Shown here: one piece after another, positions 1 through 8,333 of the stretch
Position numbering within the stretch: the first letter of the stretch is position 1
Layout of the letters: each line of letters begins with the position of its first letter
Source: Clostridium sp. CAG:221
GTDB taxonomy: Bacteria > Bacillota > Clostridia > Clostridiales > Clostridiaceae
Assembly (NCBI GenBank): GCA_000435835.1
Contig: FR883411.1
Span: 1-38,729 of the forward strand
Length of the DNA: 38,729 bases
Direction: 5' to 3'
The notes under the pieces: generated by a model
What the model was told of the DNA's origin: nothing
The model's input: only the letters and a program-made list of their open reading frames with translations
The model's database searches: none
Made by a program: the position numbers and the translations under genes

Positions 1-1
1 T

Positions 2-169
2 GAGTTAAAAAGTGATGTTAATACTTTAAAGACAGAACAAGTTAAAGTAAATGAAAGGTTAACTAGACTTGAATATAAAGTTGATAAGCTTGAAATTGGG
101 CAAAAAGAAATTAAAGAGAATTTAAATGGATTCCAAGATGAATATACTGGAAAGAGAGTAAAGCTATAG
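2..169 (+). CDS. 3' end of a coiled-coil protein (partial)
   Basis: An open frame enters from the left edge and ends at TAG 167-169, leaving 55 C-terminal residues. They are highly charged, rich in Lys and Glu, with leucine/isoleucine/valine spaced in a heptad-like way (for example TRLEYKVDKLEIG), so the end is probably a coiled coil. The protein cannot be identified because its N-terminus lies outside the window. A terminator overlaps the stop codon, which supports this being the true gene end. Confidence 0.7.
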   Translation, partial: ELKSDVNTLKTEQVKVNERLTRLEYKVDKLEIGQKEIKENLNGFQDEYTGKRVKL

Positions 170-201
170 GCTAAAAAATTAGCATGTAGCTTTGTTTTTT
201 T
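160..201 (+). terminator. Rho-independent terminator of the partial gene
   Basis: The outer arms AAAGCTA (160-166) and TAGCTTT (187-193) and the inner arms GCTA (170-173) and TAGC (180-183) form a stem with a small internal loop. It is followed by a T-run at 195-201. The stop codon lies inside the stem. Confidence 0.8.
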
Positions 202-248
202 GCATAAAATGGTTATTTAATATAAAAGTTAATAAAACTTTAAAAGTT

Positions 249-288
249 TAAAAAAAGGTTAGCAAATTAGGTCGAAATATGCTAAAAT
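249..288 (+). promoter_or_regulatory. Possible promoter of the chemotaxis receptor gene
   Basis: Two weak readings overlap here. A sigma-A-like pair is TTAGCA (259-264) and TAAAAT (283-288) with an 18-base spacer. A sigma-D (flagellar/chemotaxis)-like box GGTCGAAA (270-277) lies 15 bases after an A-run, where TAAA would be expected at the upstream box. Neither is a strong match. Confidence 0.3.
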
Positions 289-325
289 ATATAACATGTT
301 AAAAAGAGGAGGATAAGCTTTAATT

Positions 326-2032
326 ATGAACAATAAATTGGAAAATTTAACGTCAGTTAAGAATTTATCAATTTCAAAAAAATTAAAAAAAGTATTAATT
401 GTAGCAATAATAATTATTTCGACTATTACGGTTGCTACTGGAGTAGGTCTTATGTATTTAAAAGGTCAACTTGAAAGTTTTGTTGAAACTGAGTATGCTT
501 CTGAAATATCAATACAAGAAACTGCAACAAGTATATTAACTTTAGCAAGAGATATAAGAGATGCTTATATAAGAGCTGAAAATGGTGAAAATATATCATC
601 ATATGATCAAAATGTGAAAAAATATGTAAATGAAATAACTAATGAATTAGAGTATGTTTATAATATTAACAAAGATCCAGAAATAGCAAGAGAGCTTGAG
701 AATTTTGGTAATAATATATCAAAGTGGATAAATATAGGTAACGAAATATTGACAGCAATAAATAATAAGGATATGGCAAAAGCTAATAAACTTATATTAA
801 ATGATTGTCCAGAAGTATTAGATGTTATAATTGAACAAGTATCTTTAATAGGTGATAAAATAAGTACAAATGTTCAAGATGATATACAAGGGACTACTAG
901 ATACATAGGAATAGTAATGATTATAATAATAGTAATAATAATCATTGGTTTAATACTTATAACAAAAGTTGTACAAGCTATAATTGAAAGTATTTCTAAT
1001 CCAGTTGAAGAAATAAAAGCTGCTGCATTAGAAATGGCTAAAGGTAACTATGATTTAGAAATAGAATATACATCAGAAGATGAAATTGGTGTATTAGCAG
1101 ATTGTATGAGAGAAATGATTTTATTTACTAAAGATAATATAAGTAATATAACAGAAGTATTAAATAAATTTGCTGAAGGTAACTTTGATGTTGAAATTGA
1201 AGATAACTATATCGGTGAATTTATAGAGATAAAAGAATCGCTAGAAAAGATAGTAGATTCTATAAATAATACATTCTATGATATTAAAATAGTTACTGAG
1301 CAAGTTAAGGATGGTTCAGAACAAGTTGCATCAACAGCTCAAATTATATCAGAAGGAGCTATAAATCAAGCAGGTATAATTCAAGAATTAATAGCTTCTA
1401 TTGGAGAAATAAATGAAAAAGTTAAAGTTTCAACTGAACAAGCTAATAGTACAAATGTTTTAACTATAGAGCTAGGAAATCAAATTGAATTAAATAATGA
1501 AAAAATGAATGAAATGGTGACAGCTATGAATAAAATAGAAGAGTCATCTAGAAATATTAAATCAATAATCAATACTATTTATAGTATATCAGAACAAACA
1601 AATCTTTTAGCACTTAATGCAGCTATAGAAGCAGCTAGAGCTGGAGAGTCAGGAAAAGGATTTGCAGTGGTTGCAGATGAAATTAGAAAGCTTGCAGAAG
1701 AAAGTTCAGTGGCTGTAAAGAATACTGAAATATTAATAGAAGATTCTATAAGTAATGTAAATAATGGTAAGAATATTGCCGATGAAGCATCAGAAGCATT
1801 AAATGCTGTTGTAGGAAAAGCTAAGGAAGCTGTAGAAGTAATTGGTACAATAGCTAAACTAACAGAACAAGGGGCAATGTCTATTTCAGAAGTATATGAA
1901 GGCATAGATCAAATTGCAGAAGTAGTAGAATCTAATACAGCAATTTCAGAAGAAAGTGCTGCTGCTAGTGAAGAATTATCAAGTCAATCTGAAAGTCTAC
2001 AAAATATGATTGATAAATTTAAATTAAGATAG
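326..2032 (+). CDS. Methyl-accepting chemotaxis protein
   Basis: This is a 568-residue transmembrane chemoreceptor that should signal to CheA/CheW. Membrane segments are at about residues 23-45 and 193-215. They flank a mostly helical extracytoplasmic sensor region of about 147 residues, which looks like a four-helix-bundle type, so the ligand cannot be read from the sequence. A HAMP domain follows (about 215-270), then a second weaker HAMP-like stretch (about 277-315). The cytoplasmic signalling domain runs to the end, with the highly conserved hairpin tip (EQTNLLALNAAIEAARAGE) near residues 420-440. There is no C-terminal CheR-binding pentapeptide. An AGGAGG ribosome site lies 13 bases before the ATG. 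The gene is transcribed alone, between two terminators, as is usual for dispersed clostridial receptors. Confidence 0.95.
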   Translation: MNNKLENLTSVKNLSISKKLKKVLIVAIIIISTITVATGVGLMYLKGQLESFVETEYASEISIQETATSILTLARDIRDAYIRAENGENISSYDQNVKKYVNEITNELEYVYNINKDPEIARELENFGNNISKWINIGNEILTAINNKDMAKANKLILNDCPEVLDVIIEQVSLIGDKISTNVQDDIQGTTRYIGIVMIIIIVIIIIGLILITKVVQAIIESISNPVEEIKAAALEMAKGNYDLEIEYTSEDEIGVLADCMREMILFTKDNISNITEVLNKFAEGNFDVEIEDNYIGEFIEIKESLEKIVDSINNTFYDIKIVTEQVKDGSEQVASTAQIISEGAINQAGIIQELIASIGEINEKVKVSTEQANSTNVLTIELGNQIELNNEKMNEMVTAMNKIEESSRNIKSIINTIYSISEQTNLLALNAAIEAARAGESGKGFAVVADEIRKLAEESSVAVKNTEILIEDSISNVNNGKNIADEASEALNAVVGKAKEAVEVIGTIAKLTEQGAMSISEVYEGIDQIAEVVESNTAISEESAAASEELSSQSESLQNMIDKFKLR

Positions 2033-2052
2033 TTTAATAAAAATTAAATAAT

Positions 2053-2108
2053 AAAAAATAGACAGTTATTAGAAGTATCATTGAAAACTTAATATCTGTC
2101 TATTTTTT
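2053..2108 (+). terminator. Rho-independent terminator after the chemoreceptor gene
   Basis: AAAAAATAGACAG (2053-2065) pairs with CTGTCTATTTTTT (2096-2108) around a 30-base loop, with a T-rich 3' side. Confidence 0.8.
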
Positions 2109-2171
2109 TATTAAAAAAAGATATATAATTAATAGATAATAAATAGAACAGACTATTGGAGGAAAATTTTA

Positions 2172-4340
2172 GTGAAAAAAGTAATAATAGCAGAAAAACC
2201 TTCTGTAGCTAAGAATATTGCAGATGCATATAATATCAAAATAAGAAAAGATGGGTATTTTGAAGGTGATGATTATTTAGTAACATGGGCTTTTGGTCAT
2301 TTATTTCAATTATTTGATGCAAAAGATTATGATGAAAATATGAAAGGTTGGAGAATGGAGAAGTTTCCATTTATACCTGAAGAATTTAAATATAAAGTAA
2401 AATGTGATAACGTAAATAGAAGTGTTACAGATAAAGGGGCAGAAAAGCAAATTAATATAATTAAGACATTAATAGAGCGTGATGATGTAGATGGCGTTAT
2501 ATCTGCAACTGACCAAGACCGTGAAGGGGAACTTATATCACTGGAAGTATTTATGTACTTGAATCAAAATAAGCCTATATATAGACTATTATTAAATGAA
2601 TGGACTCCAGATGAAGTTAAAAAAGGGATGAATAACTTAAAGGAAAATATAGAAATGAAATCCCTTCAAGATGCAGGTATAAGCAGACAGTGGGCTGACT
2701 GGATTATAGGAATAAATTTAACTTCAGTAGCAACATTAAGATATGGTGGTACAGGTAAAGAAAGAAAAATGATTAATATAGGAAGAGTTTTACTTCCTAC
2801 ATTAAAAATCATATATGATAGAGATAAAGAAATAGAAAATTTTAAAGCATCTACATATTATAAGCTGTTGGCAACTTTTAAGACAAAGAACAATGAAGAG
2901 TTTGAAGGAACTTATTATAATGAAAATAATAATGAAAAGTTTGAAGATAAAAAAGTTGTTGAAGAATTAAAAAAGCAGCTTAAAGATAAACAAGGTGAAA
3001 TTGTAGAGAAACAAGTGGAAAAGAAGAGAGAATATGCTCCTCTATTATTTAATTTATCTAACTTACAGGGGTATATAACAAGTAAATATAAAGGTTGGAC
3101 ATCGGATAAAGTATTAAAGGTGGCGCAAAGCCTTTATGAAAAGAAGTTTACCACTTATCCTAGAACAGGAAGTGTGGCGTTAGACGAAAGTTTAAAGGAC
3201 AAAACAAGAAAAGTTTTAGAAACTGTAAAAAAAGGATTGCCATATGAAGATCAAATTAAATTTGTAGATAATAAAAGAATATTTGATAATTCTAAGGTTG
3301 AAAGCCATAGTGCAATAACACCAACATATATTAGGCCTACAGGTTTAAGTAAAGATGAAGAAATAGTATATAATGCAATTAAAAATAGATTTATAATGCA
3401 ATTTATGCCAATAGCAGAATTTGAAGAAACTAAGTTAACAGTAAAAGTTCATGATGAAAACTTTAAAGGTACTTTTACTGCTAAAGGTAGGGTTCAAAGA
3501 GTTGAAGGATGGCGTGTAGTTGAAAAAATTGAAACAAAAGATACTATTTTACCTTTTGTAAGTGAAAAGGAAATGGTACAAGTAATTGATGGAAAAGTTA
3601 ATACTGTAACTAAGAAACCACCAAAGCTTCACAATGAAAAAACTCTATTAAGAGTTATGGAGACATGCGGAAAAAGTTTTAAAGATGAAGAAGATTCTCC
3701 AGAGATGATGCAAGCAATTTTAAGTGGATTTAGTATAGGAACACCGGCAACAAGGGCTGAAACCATTAAGAAATTAAAGGATACCGGATATATTAAATCA
3801 AAAGGTAAGAGTTTAACTTGTACTGACCTTGGAAGAACATTAGTTGAAATATTCCCAGTTAAAGAGCTTTTAGACTTAGAGTATACAGGAAAATTGGAAA
3901 AAACTTTATCTGATATAGAAAAAGGTAAATTTAAGAAAGATGATTTCTTAGCTATGATAAAAGATTTCACCGTAGAAGCTGTAGATGATATTAAGAAAGA
4001 TACAGCTATGCTAAAAAACTTTAAAGTAGCATTACCAGAGGGAACAGAAAGTGTAGGAAAATGTCCTGTATGTGGTAATGATATAATTGAAGGTGAAAAA
4101 GGCTTTGGTTGTACCAATTGGAAAAATGGATGTAAATATACCATTTGGAAGAATGATAAATTCATAGAAGCTATGGGGAAGAAAGTAACTAAGGAAATGG
4201 TTGAGTTACTTCTTAAGAATGGAAAAGTAGGCTTTAGAAATCTTAAGAGTAAGAAAGGAACTTTATTTTCAGCATATCTAAGATATGAAAAGGATGAAGA
4301 AACAGGATATTATAATTGGAAAATGGAATTTATAAATTAA
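2172..4340 (+). CDS. topB: DNA topoisomerase III (type IA)
   Basis: This 722-residue type IA topoisomerase cuts one DNA strand through a 5'-phosphotyrosine and resolves recombination or replication intermediates. The Toprim domain is at the N-terminus, with conserved Glu8 in AEKPS and the acidic triad D114/D116/E118 in ATDQDREGE. The active-site tyrosine is Y329 in the motif TTYPRTGS, and GRVLLPTLK (about 204-212) is the usual conserved block before it. A C-terminal zinc-ribbon-like region has CPVC plus two further cysteines in CTNWKNGC. The length matches Gram-positive TopB. The start is GTG at 2172, nine bases after GGAGG (2158-2162). The gene stands alone and has its own terminator. Confidence 0.96.
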   Translation: MKKVIIAEKPSVAKNIADAYNIKIRKDGYFEGDDYLVTWAFGHLFQLFDAKDYDENMKGWRMEKFPFIPEEFKYKVKCDNVNRSVTDKGAEKQINIIKTLIERDDVDGVISATDQDREGELISLEVFMYLNQNKPIYRLLLNEWTPDEVKKGMNNLKENIEMKSLQDAGISRQWADWIIGINLTSVATLRYGGTGKERKMINIGRVLLPTLKIIYDRDKEIENFKASTYYKLLATFKTKNNEEFEGTYYNENNNEKFEDKKVVEELKKQLKDKQGEIVEKQVEKKREYAPLLFNLSNLQGYITSKYKGWTSDKVLKVAQSLYEKKFTTYPRTGSVALDESLKDKTRKVLETVKKGLPYEDQIKFVDNKRIFDNSKVESHSAITPTYIRPTGLSKDEEIVYNAIKNRFIMQFMPIAEFEETKLTVKVHDENFKGTFTAKGRVQRVEGWRVVEKIETKDTILPFVSEKEMVQVIDGKVNTVTKKPPKLHNEKTLLRVMETCGKSFKDEEDSPEMMQAILSGFSIGTPATRAETIKKLKDTGYIKSKGKSLTCTDLGRTLVEIFPVKELLDLEYTGKLEKTLSDIEKGKFKKDDFLAMIKDFTVEAVDDIKKDTAMLKNFKVALPEGTESVGKCPVCGNDIIEGEKGFGCTNWKNGCKYTIWKNDKFIEAMGKKVTKEMVELLLKNGKVGFRNLKSKKGTLFSAYLRYEKDEETGYYNWKMEFIN

Positions 4341-4345
4341 TTGAT

Positions 4346-4378
4346 AAAAAAACAGGCATATATTATGTCTGTTTTTTT
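4346..4378 (+). terminator. Rho-independent terminator of topB
   Basis: AAAAAACAGGCATA and TATGTCTGTTTTTT form a near-perfect stem with one G-U pair and a three-base loop. It begins six bases after the topB stop codon. Confidence 0.9.
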
Positions 4379-4467
4379 AATGCTTAGGAATAGTAATACT
4401 CTTTTTTATCAAAAGTAGTGCTAAAATCATATTATGATTAATAAGAGAAATTTTGAGGGGAAAGGCG

Positions 4468-5484
4468 ATGAAAAAAAAGATTAGGATTATTTCTTTATTT
4501 GTAGCTTTTACACTTTGTCTTTGTGGGTTATTTGGGTGCAATAAAAAAAGTGAAGAGGCAGAAGGCATGGTGACAGTAAGACTTAATGAAGTTGTAAGAT
4601 CAGTATTTTATGCACCAATGTATGTGGCCATAAATGAAGGATTCTTTGAAGAAGAAGGCATAAAGATTGATTTATCAACAGGTCAAGGGGCAGATAAGAC
4701 AATGCAGCAACTTTTAAGTGGTAGTGCAGATATAGGATTTTCAGGGCCAGAACAGGTTGTTTATATTTATAATCAAGGTAGGGAAGATTATCCAGTAGTA
4801 TTTGCACAACTTACTAAAAAAGATGGTTCTTTCTTAGTTGGTAGGGAAGAAGAAAAAGATTTTTCATGGAGCAGTTTAAGAGGCAAGGAAATAATAGGGG
4901 GAAGACCAGGTGGAATTCCTGAAATGGCGTTAGAATATGTTTTAAATGAAAATGGACTTAATCCTGAAGAAGATGTAAATATGGTAACAAATATTGATTT
5001 TACTGCCACATCTGGTGCATTTAAATCAGGTACAGCAGAGTATGTAGCATTATTTGAACCTACAGCATCTATGTTGGAAAAGGACGGTAGTGGATATATA
5101 GTATCATCTATTGGAGAAAGTGCAGGTAATATAGCTTATACTTGTTTCTATTCTACAAAGAGCTACATGGAAAAGAATCCAGAAATAATACAAAGTTTTA
5201 CTAATGCTATTTACAAAGGACAAATTTGGATTAAAGAACATACTAGTGAGGAAATAGCTGATTCAATTATTTCATTTTTCCCAGGAACAGATAAGGAGAT
5301 AATAATATCAGTACTAGATAATTATAAGGAAATTGATGCATATTGTGATACTCCTATGGTGAAGGAAGAAGAATTAAAGAAGCTTATGGATATCATTGAA
5401 GGTTACGATGAAAGCTTGATTAAAGAGAGACCACCTTTTGAAGTCATTGTAGATAATACCTTTGCTGAGAAAGCAAGTAAGTAA
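4468..5484 (+). CDS. ABC importer substrate-binding lipoprotein (NMT1/SsuA-like)
   Basis: This 338-residue extracellular binding lipoprotein delivers substrate to the ATPase and permease encoded downstream. The N-terminus MKKKIRIISLF... is a lipoprotein signal ending in the lipobox LFGC (Cys about 24). The mature part resembles the NMT1/THI5 and NitT/TauT binding-protein family: an N-terminal VVRSVFYAPMYVAINEGFF block, then GADKTMQQLLSGSADIGFSG. Members of this family bind aliphatic sulfonates, taurine, nitrate or pyrimidine (thiamine) precursors, and the substrate cannot be chosen from sequence. ATG 4468 is preferred over an in-frame TTG at 4453 because the GAGGGG site (4455-4460) is correctly spaced for the ATG. 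No thiamine, FMN or S-box-like riboswitch is visible in the 130 bases upstream. Confidence 0.9.
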   Translation: MKKKIRIISLFVAFTLCLCGLFGCNKKSEEAEGMVTVRLNEVVRSVFYAPMYVAINEGFFEEEGIKIDLSTGQGADKTMQQLLSGSADIGFSGPEQVVYIYNQGREDYPVVFAQLTKKDGSFLVGREEEKDFSWSSLRGKEIIGGRPGGIPEMALEYVLNENGLNPEEDVNMVTNIDFTATSGAFKSGTAEYVALFEPTASMLEKDGSGYIVSSIGESAGNIAYTCFYSTKSYMEKNPEIIQSFTNAIYKGQIWIKEHTSEEIADSIISFFPGTDKEIIISVLDNYKEIDAYCDTPMVKEEELKKLMDIIEGYDESLIKERPPFEVIVDNTFAEKASK

Positions 5485-5498
5485 AGGTTGGTGTAAAT

Positions 5499-6266
5499 AT
5501 GGCAATAGTTGAAGTGTGTAATGTAGATATGAATTATCATAATATGAAAGGCGTTACAGAAGCCATAAAAGATATAAATTTTACAGTGGATGAAGGAGAA
5601 TTTATTAGTATAATAGGTCCATCAGGTTGTGGAAAATCAACGCTACTTAATATCATAAGTGGGCTTATAGAACCATCAAAGGGAGTTATAAAGTATAAAG
5701 GTAGCATTGTTAAAGATAATTTAGATAAAGTTGGGTATATGTTTCAGAAAGATTATCTTTTTCCTTGGCTTACGGTAAAAGATAATGTGCTCATAGGGCT
5801 TAAGATAAAAAAACTTCTTACCAAGGAAAATATAGCTTTTACAGAGTCACTCATTGAAAGATATGGTTTAAAGAAATTTGAAAATCATAAACCACAGGAA
5901 TTATCAGGTGGAATGAGGCAAAGAGCAGCTCTTATTAGGACAATGGCCTTAAAGCCAGAAATATTATTATTAGATGAACCTTTTTCAGCTTTAGATTATC
6001 AGACACGTCAAAAGGTAACTGATGATGTATATGCAATAATAAAGTCAGAAGGTAAGACCACTATCATGGTAACTCATGATATAGGTGAAGCCATTGTCAT
6101 GTCTAGCAAGGTTATAGTATTAAGCAAAAGGCCTGCTTCCATTAAGAAAATGCAAAAAATTCATTTTGAAAACAGTGAGCTTACTCCTTTTGAGAAACGT
6201 GGTGAAAAGGAATATATGGAATATTTCTCAATGTTATGGAAGGAGTTTGATGATGATAATGAATGA
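5499..6266 (+). CDS. ABC importer ATP-binding protein (SsuB/TauB type)
   Basis: This 255-residue ATPase should energise the importer from the cytoplasmic face. It has the Walker A motif GPSGCGKST (near residue 41), Q-loop region VGYMFQKDYLFPW, signature LSGGMRQR, Walker B ILLLDEP, D-loop SALD and the switch histidine in VTHDIGEA. The sequence type is that of the nitrate/sulfonate/taurine importer ATPases. It starts 14 bases after the binding-protein stop behind a weak site (AAAGGTTGGTG), so it probably depends on translation of the gene before it. Its 3' end overlaps the permease gene by 14 bases. Confidence 0.93.
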   Translation: MAIVEVCNVDMNYHNMKGVTEAIKDINFTVDEGEFISIIGPSGCGKSTLLNIISGLIEPSKGVIKYKGSIVKDNLDKVGYMFQKDYLFPWLTVKDNVLIGLKIKKLLTKENIAFTESLIERYGLKKFENHKPQELSGGMRQRAALIRTMALKPEILLLDEPFSALDYQTRQKVTDDVYAIIKSEGKTTIMVTHDIGEAIVMSSKVIVLSKRPASIKKMQKIHFENSELTPFEKRGEKEYMEYFSMLWKEFDDDNE

Positions 6267-7050
6267 TGAACATGAAGCTTATTTAAAAAAGCAAAAAAGA
6301 CAAAGGATTAAGATAAGCATTTGGCGAGTAGCTATCTTAATAGGCTTAATTGCTCTATGGGAAATAGCGGCCATGCTGAAATGGATTGATCCATTTTTAA
6401 CATCAAGTCCCAGTAGAATATTAAAATCATTGGTGGAATTTATAAAAGAAGGTACCTTATTTACTCATATTTGGGTAACTTGTTATGAAACAATTGTAGG
6501 CTTCTTATTAGGAACTATAATAGGAGGAGCAATAGCTGTTTTGTTATGGTCATCGCCTACAGTTTCAAAAATAATGGATCCCTATCTAGTGGTTTTAAAT
6601 TCATTGCCTAAGGTGGCATTGGCACCAATAATTATCTTTTGGGTAGGCAATGGCACAGGAGCAATAATTGTAATAACATTGCTGATATCTTTGGTAACCA
6701 CTATTATAAGTGTTTTAACAGGATTTAATGAAGTAGATACTGGTAAAATAATCCTAATGAAGACTTTTAAAGCTAGTAAAATGCAGATTTTAAGACATTT
6801 AATACTACCAGCTTGTGTACCAGTACTAATATCAGCCTTAAAGATAAATGTTGGACTTTCGTGGGTTGGTGTAATAATGGGGGAGTTCCTAGTGGCCAGA
6901 GAAGGTTTAGGTTTCTTAATTGTATATGGTGGGCAAATAGCACAGTTAGATATGGTTATGATGAGCATTGTGATTTTAGCTGTAATTGCCTTTATAATGT
7001 ATAAGGCTGTAGCCATAATGGAAAAAAGTATATTAAATAAGTATAGTTAG
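6253..7050 (+). CDS. ABC importer permease (SsuC/TauC type)
   Basis: This is a 265-residue inner-membrane permease with about six hydrophobic segments. The cytoplasmic coupling loop that contacts the ATPase is near the centre (KTFKASKMQILRHLILPA), which corresponds to the EAA motif of binding-protein-dependent permeases. WEIAAMLKWIDPFLTSSP near the N-terminus is typical of the SsuC family. The start is placed at ATG 6253, seven bases after AGGAG (6241-6245) and inside the end of the ATPase gene. ATG 6250 and 6259 are in the same frame and also possible. A longer in-frame extension to 6166 would only read through ATPase-coding DNA and has no ribosome site. It completes a binding protein-ATPase-permease operon. 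Confidence 0.92.
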   Translation: MIMNDEHEAYLKKQKRQRIKISIWRVAILIGLIALWEIAAMLKWIDPFLTSSPSRILKSLVEFIKEGTLFTHIWVTCYETIVGFLLGTIIGGAIAVLLWSSPTVSKIMDPYLVVLNSLPKVALAPIIIFWVGNGTGAIIVITLLISLVTTIISVLTGFNEVDTGKIILMKTFKASKMQILRHLILPACVPVLISALKINVGLSWVGVIMGEFLVAREGLGFLIVYGGQIAQLDMVMMSIVILAVIAFIMYKAVAIMEKSILNKYS

Positions 7051-7058
7051 CTGCTTGT

Positions 7059-7087
7059 TTGAAAGTAGTGGTATTAACTGATATAAT
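7059..7087 (+). promoter_or_regulatory. Promoter of the yibE/F-like pair
   Basis: TTGAAA (7059-7064) and a perfect TATAAT (7082-7087) are separated by exactly 17 bases. The promoter sits just after the permease stop codon, so the next genes have their own transcript, with a leader of roughly 100 bases. Confidence 0.75.
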
Positions 7088-7104
7088 ATATTGTGTTAAT
7101 ATAA

Positions 7105-7147
7105 GGGAAGGAGATGGTGTAATGGTTTCAAACCATCTCATTTCCTT
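7105..7147 (+). promoter_or_regulatory. Folded leader with competing hairpins upstream of yibE
   Basis: GAGATGGT (about 7111-7118) can pair with ACCATCTC (7132-7139), and the flanking GGAA/TTCC extends the stem. Within it, ATGGT (7122-7126) can pair with the same ACCAT instead, because ATGGT is directly repeated. The outer stem would sequester an AAGGAG ribosome site (7108-7113). There is no good T-run after it, so it is not a clear terminator. Confidence 0.45.
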
Positions 7148-7175
7148 TTGCAAGCATAAAGCAAAAAAAGCTTAA
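7122..7175 (+). CDS. Possible 17-residue leader peptide
   Basis: An ATG at 7122 follows AAGGAG (7108-7113) by eight bases and opens a 17-codon frame (MVSNHLISFCKHKAKKA) ending at TAA 7173. It lies between the promoter at 7059 and the yibE-like gene, and its ribosome site lies within the hairpin described for 7105-7147. A good ribosome site and placement are the only support; codon content is too short to judge. Confidence 0.25.
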   Translation: MVSNHLISFCKHKAKKA

Positions 7176-7196
7176 AAGATAAATTGAGGTAAAGCT

Positions 7197-8333
7197 ATGA
7201 CAAGAGAAGGAATAGAAATAAAAAAGATAATCAAGGAAAAGAGGAAGAGAATTATTAGCATATGTGCAGTTATTTTTTTACTGATGGCAGCAATGGTTTT
7301 TACTTATAATAATTATTTTTTATATAAAGAAGATGTAGTGAAGATAACAGCTGTAAAGAATGAAGAAGTTTATGAAAAAGAAGGCTTAAATGGTGAAGTG
7401 GAAAAATACTATAATCAAGAAATCACAGCAATAATAAAAAATGGAGAGTATAAAGGAAAAAGTATAACTTTAAATAATACATGCTCATATTCAGGGGTAA
7501 AGGATGAAGGATATAAAAAAGGCAATTATTTATTTGTTAGTTTAAGTGGTAGTGAAGATAAACTATCAGCTAATATATTGTCTGTAAAAAGAGATATGTA
7601 TGTTATGGTGCTTATTTGTGTTTTTATTTTGGGAATAGTGATATTTGCCGGTAAAAAAGGAGTATTATCCATTATATCTATCATTATGAATATAATAATT
7701 TTTACATATGCATTAAATGAATATGTAAATGGTAAAGACATATTAAAGTTATGTAATTTAATGATAATACTATTTACAATGATTTCATTAATATTAGCCA
7801 GTGGTATTAATAAGCAGACCGTATGTGCAATAATATCGACGCTGATATCAGTGGCTTTAATATTTATTATATATAAGATTACCAAGGAAAACTTTGAACA
7901 GCCAGAGTATATGATGATGGAATATATAACAAATCCTGAACATTTAGATCATATCTTTATGGCAGGAGTATTAATTGGTGGCCTAGGAGCAATAATGGAT
8001 GTAGCAATATCTATTTCCGTAGCAGTAAATGAATTAATTAATAAAGATAAGAATATTTCTGTGAAGAACTTAATCTCATCAGTGAAGGAAATTGGTTATG
8101 ATATTATGGGAACTATGATTAACGTATTATTTTTTACCTATATGTGTGGCACCATTCCAATGCTGATTTTAAAGATAAAAAATGGCTATAAGTTTTTAAG
8201 TATTATTAAATTCCAAATTCCTTTTGAAATAATAAGGTTCCTTGTAGGTGCCATAGGGATAGTGGTGACAATTCCAATATCAGGCTTTATAGCTATAACT
8301 ATATTAAAGAAAAGGAGACAAGTAAATGATTAA
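7197..8333 (+). CDS. YibE/F family membrane protein (first of pair)
   Basis: This 378-residue polytopic membrane protein resembles the YibE/F family, whose transport function is not established. A first membrane segment (about residues 19-37) is followed by an extracytoplasmic stretch of roughly 100 residues containing a small beta-like region. About seven hydrophobic helices follow, with conserved blocks such as GVLIGGLGAIMDVAISISVAVNE and a late MNVLFFTYMCGTIPM. The ribosome site TTGAGG (about 7185-7189) precedes the ATG by seven bases. Its stop overlaps the start of a second YibE/F-like gene by eight bases, so the two are translationally coupled and probably form one complex. Confidence 0.85.
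   Translation: MTREGIEIKKIIKEKRKRIISICAVIFLLMAAMVFTYNNYFLYKEDVVKITAVKNEEVYEKEGLNGEVEKYYNQEITAIIKNGEYKGKSITLNNTCSYSGVKDEGYKKGNYLFVSLSGSEDKLSANILSVKRDMYVMVLICVFILGIVIFAGKKGVLSIISIIMNIIIFTYALNEYVNGKDILKLCNLMIILFTMISLILASGINKQTVCAIISTLISVALIFIIYKITKENFEQPEYMMMEYITNPEHLDHIFMAGVLIGGLGAIMDVAISISVAVNELINKDKNISVKNLISSVKEIGYDIMGTMINVLFFTYMCGTIPMLILKIKNGYKFLSIIKFQIPFEIIRFLVGAIGIVVTIPISGFIAITILKKRRQVND

Noticed and set aside
3629..4165. Long minus-strand open frame inside topB
   Set aside because: It lies wholly opposite a certain gene, has no ribosome site and encodes a protein with no recognisable features.
4453..4467. TTG start five codons upstream of the binding lipoprotein ATG
   Set aside because: The TTG overlaps the GAGGGG ribosome site that is well placed for ATG 4468, and the signal peptide starts naturally at that ATG.
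6166..6252. N-terminal extension of the permease into the ATPase gene
   Set aside because: The 29 extra residues read the ATPase coding sequence in another frame, are not membrane-like and have no ribosome site.
7105..7147. Terminator of the ABC operon
   Set aside because: The stem lacks a proper T-run and lies downstream of a strong promoter, so a leader role fits better; a minor terminator role is not excluded.
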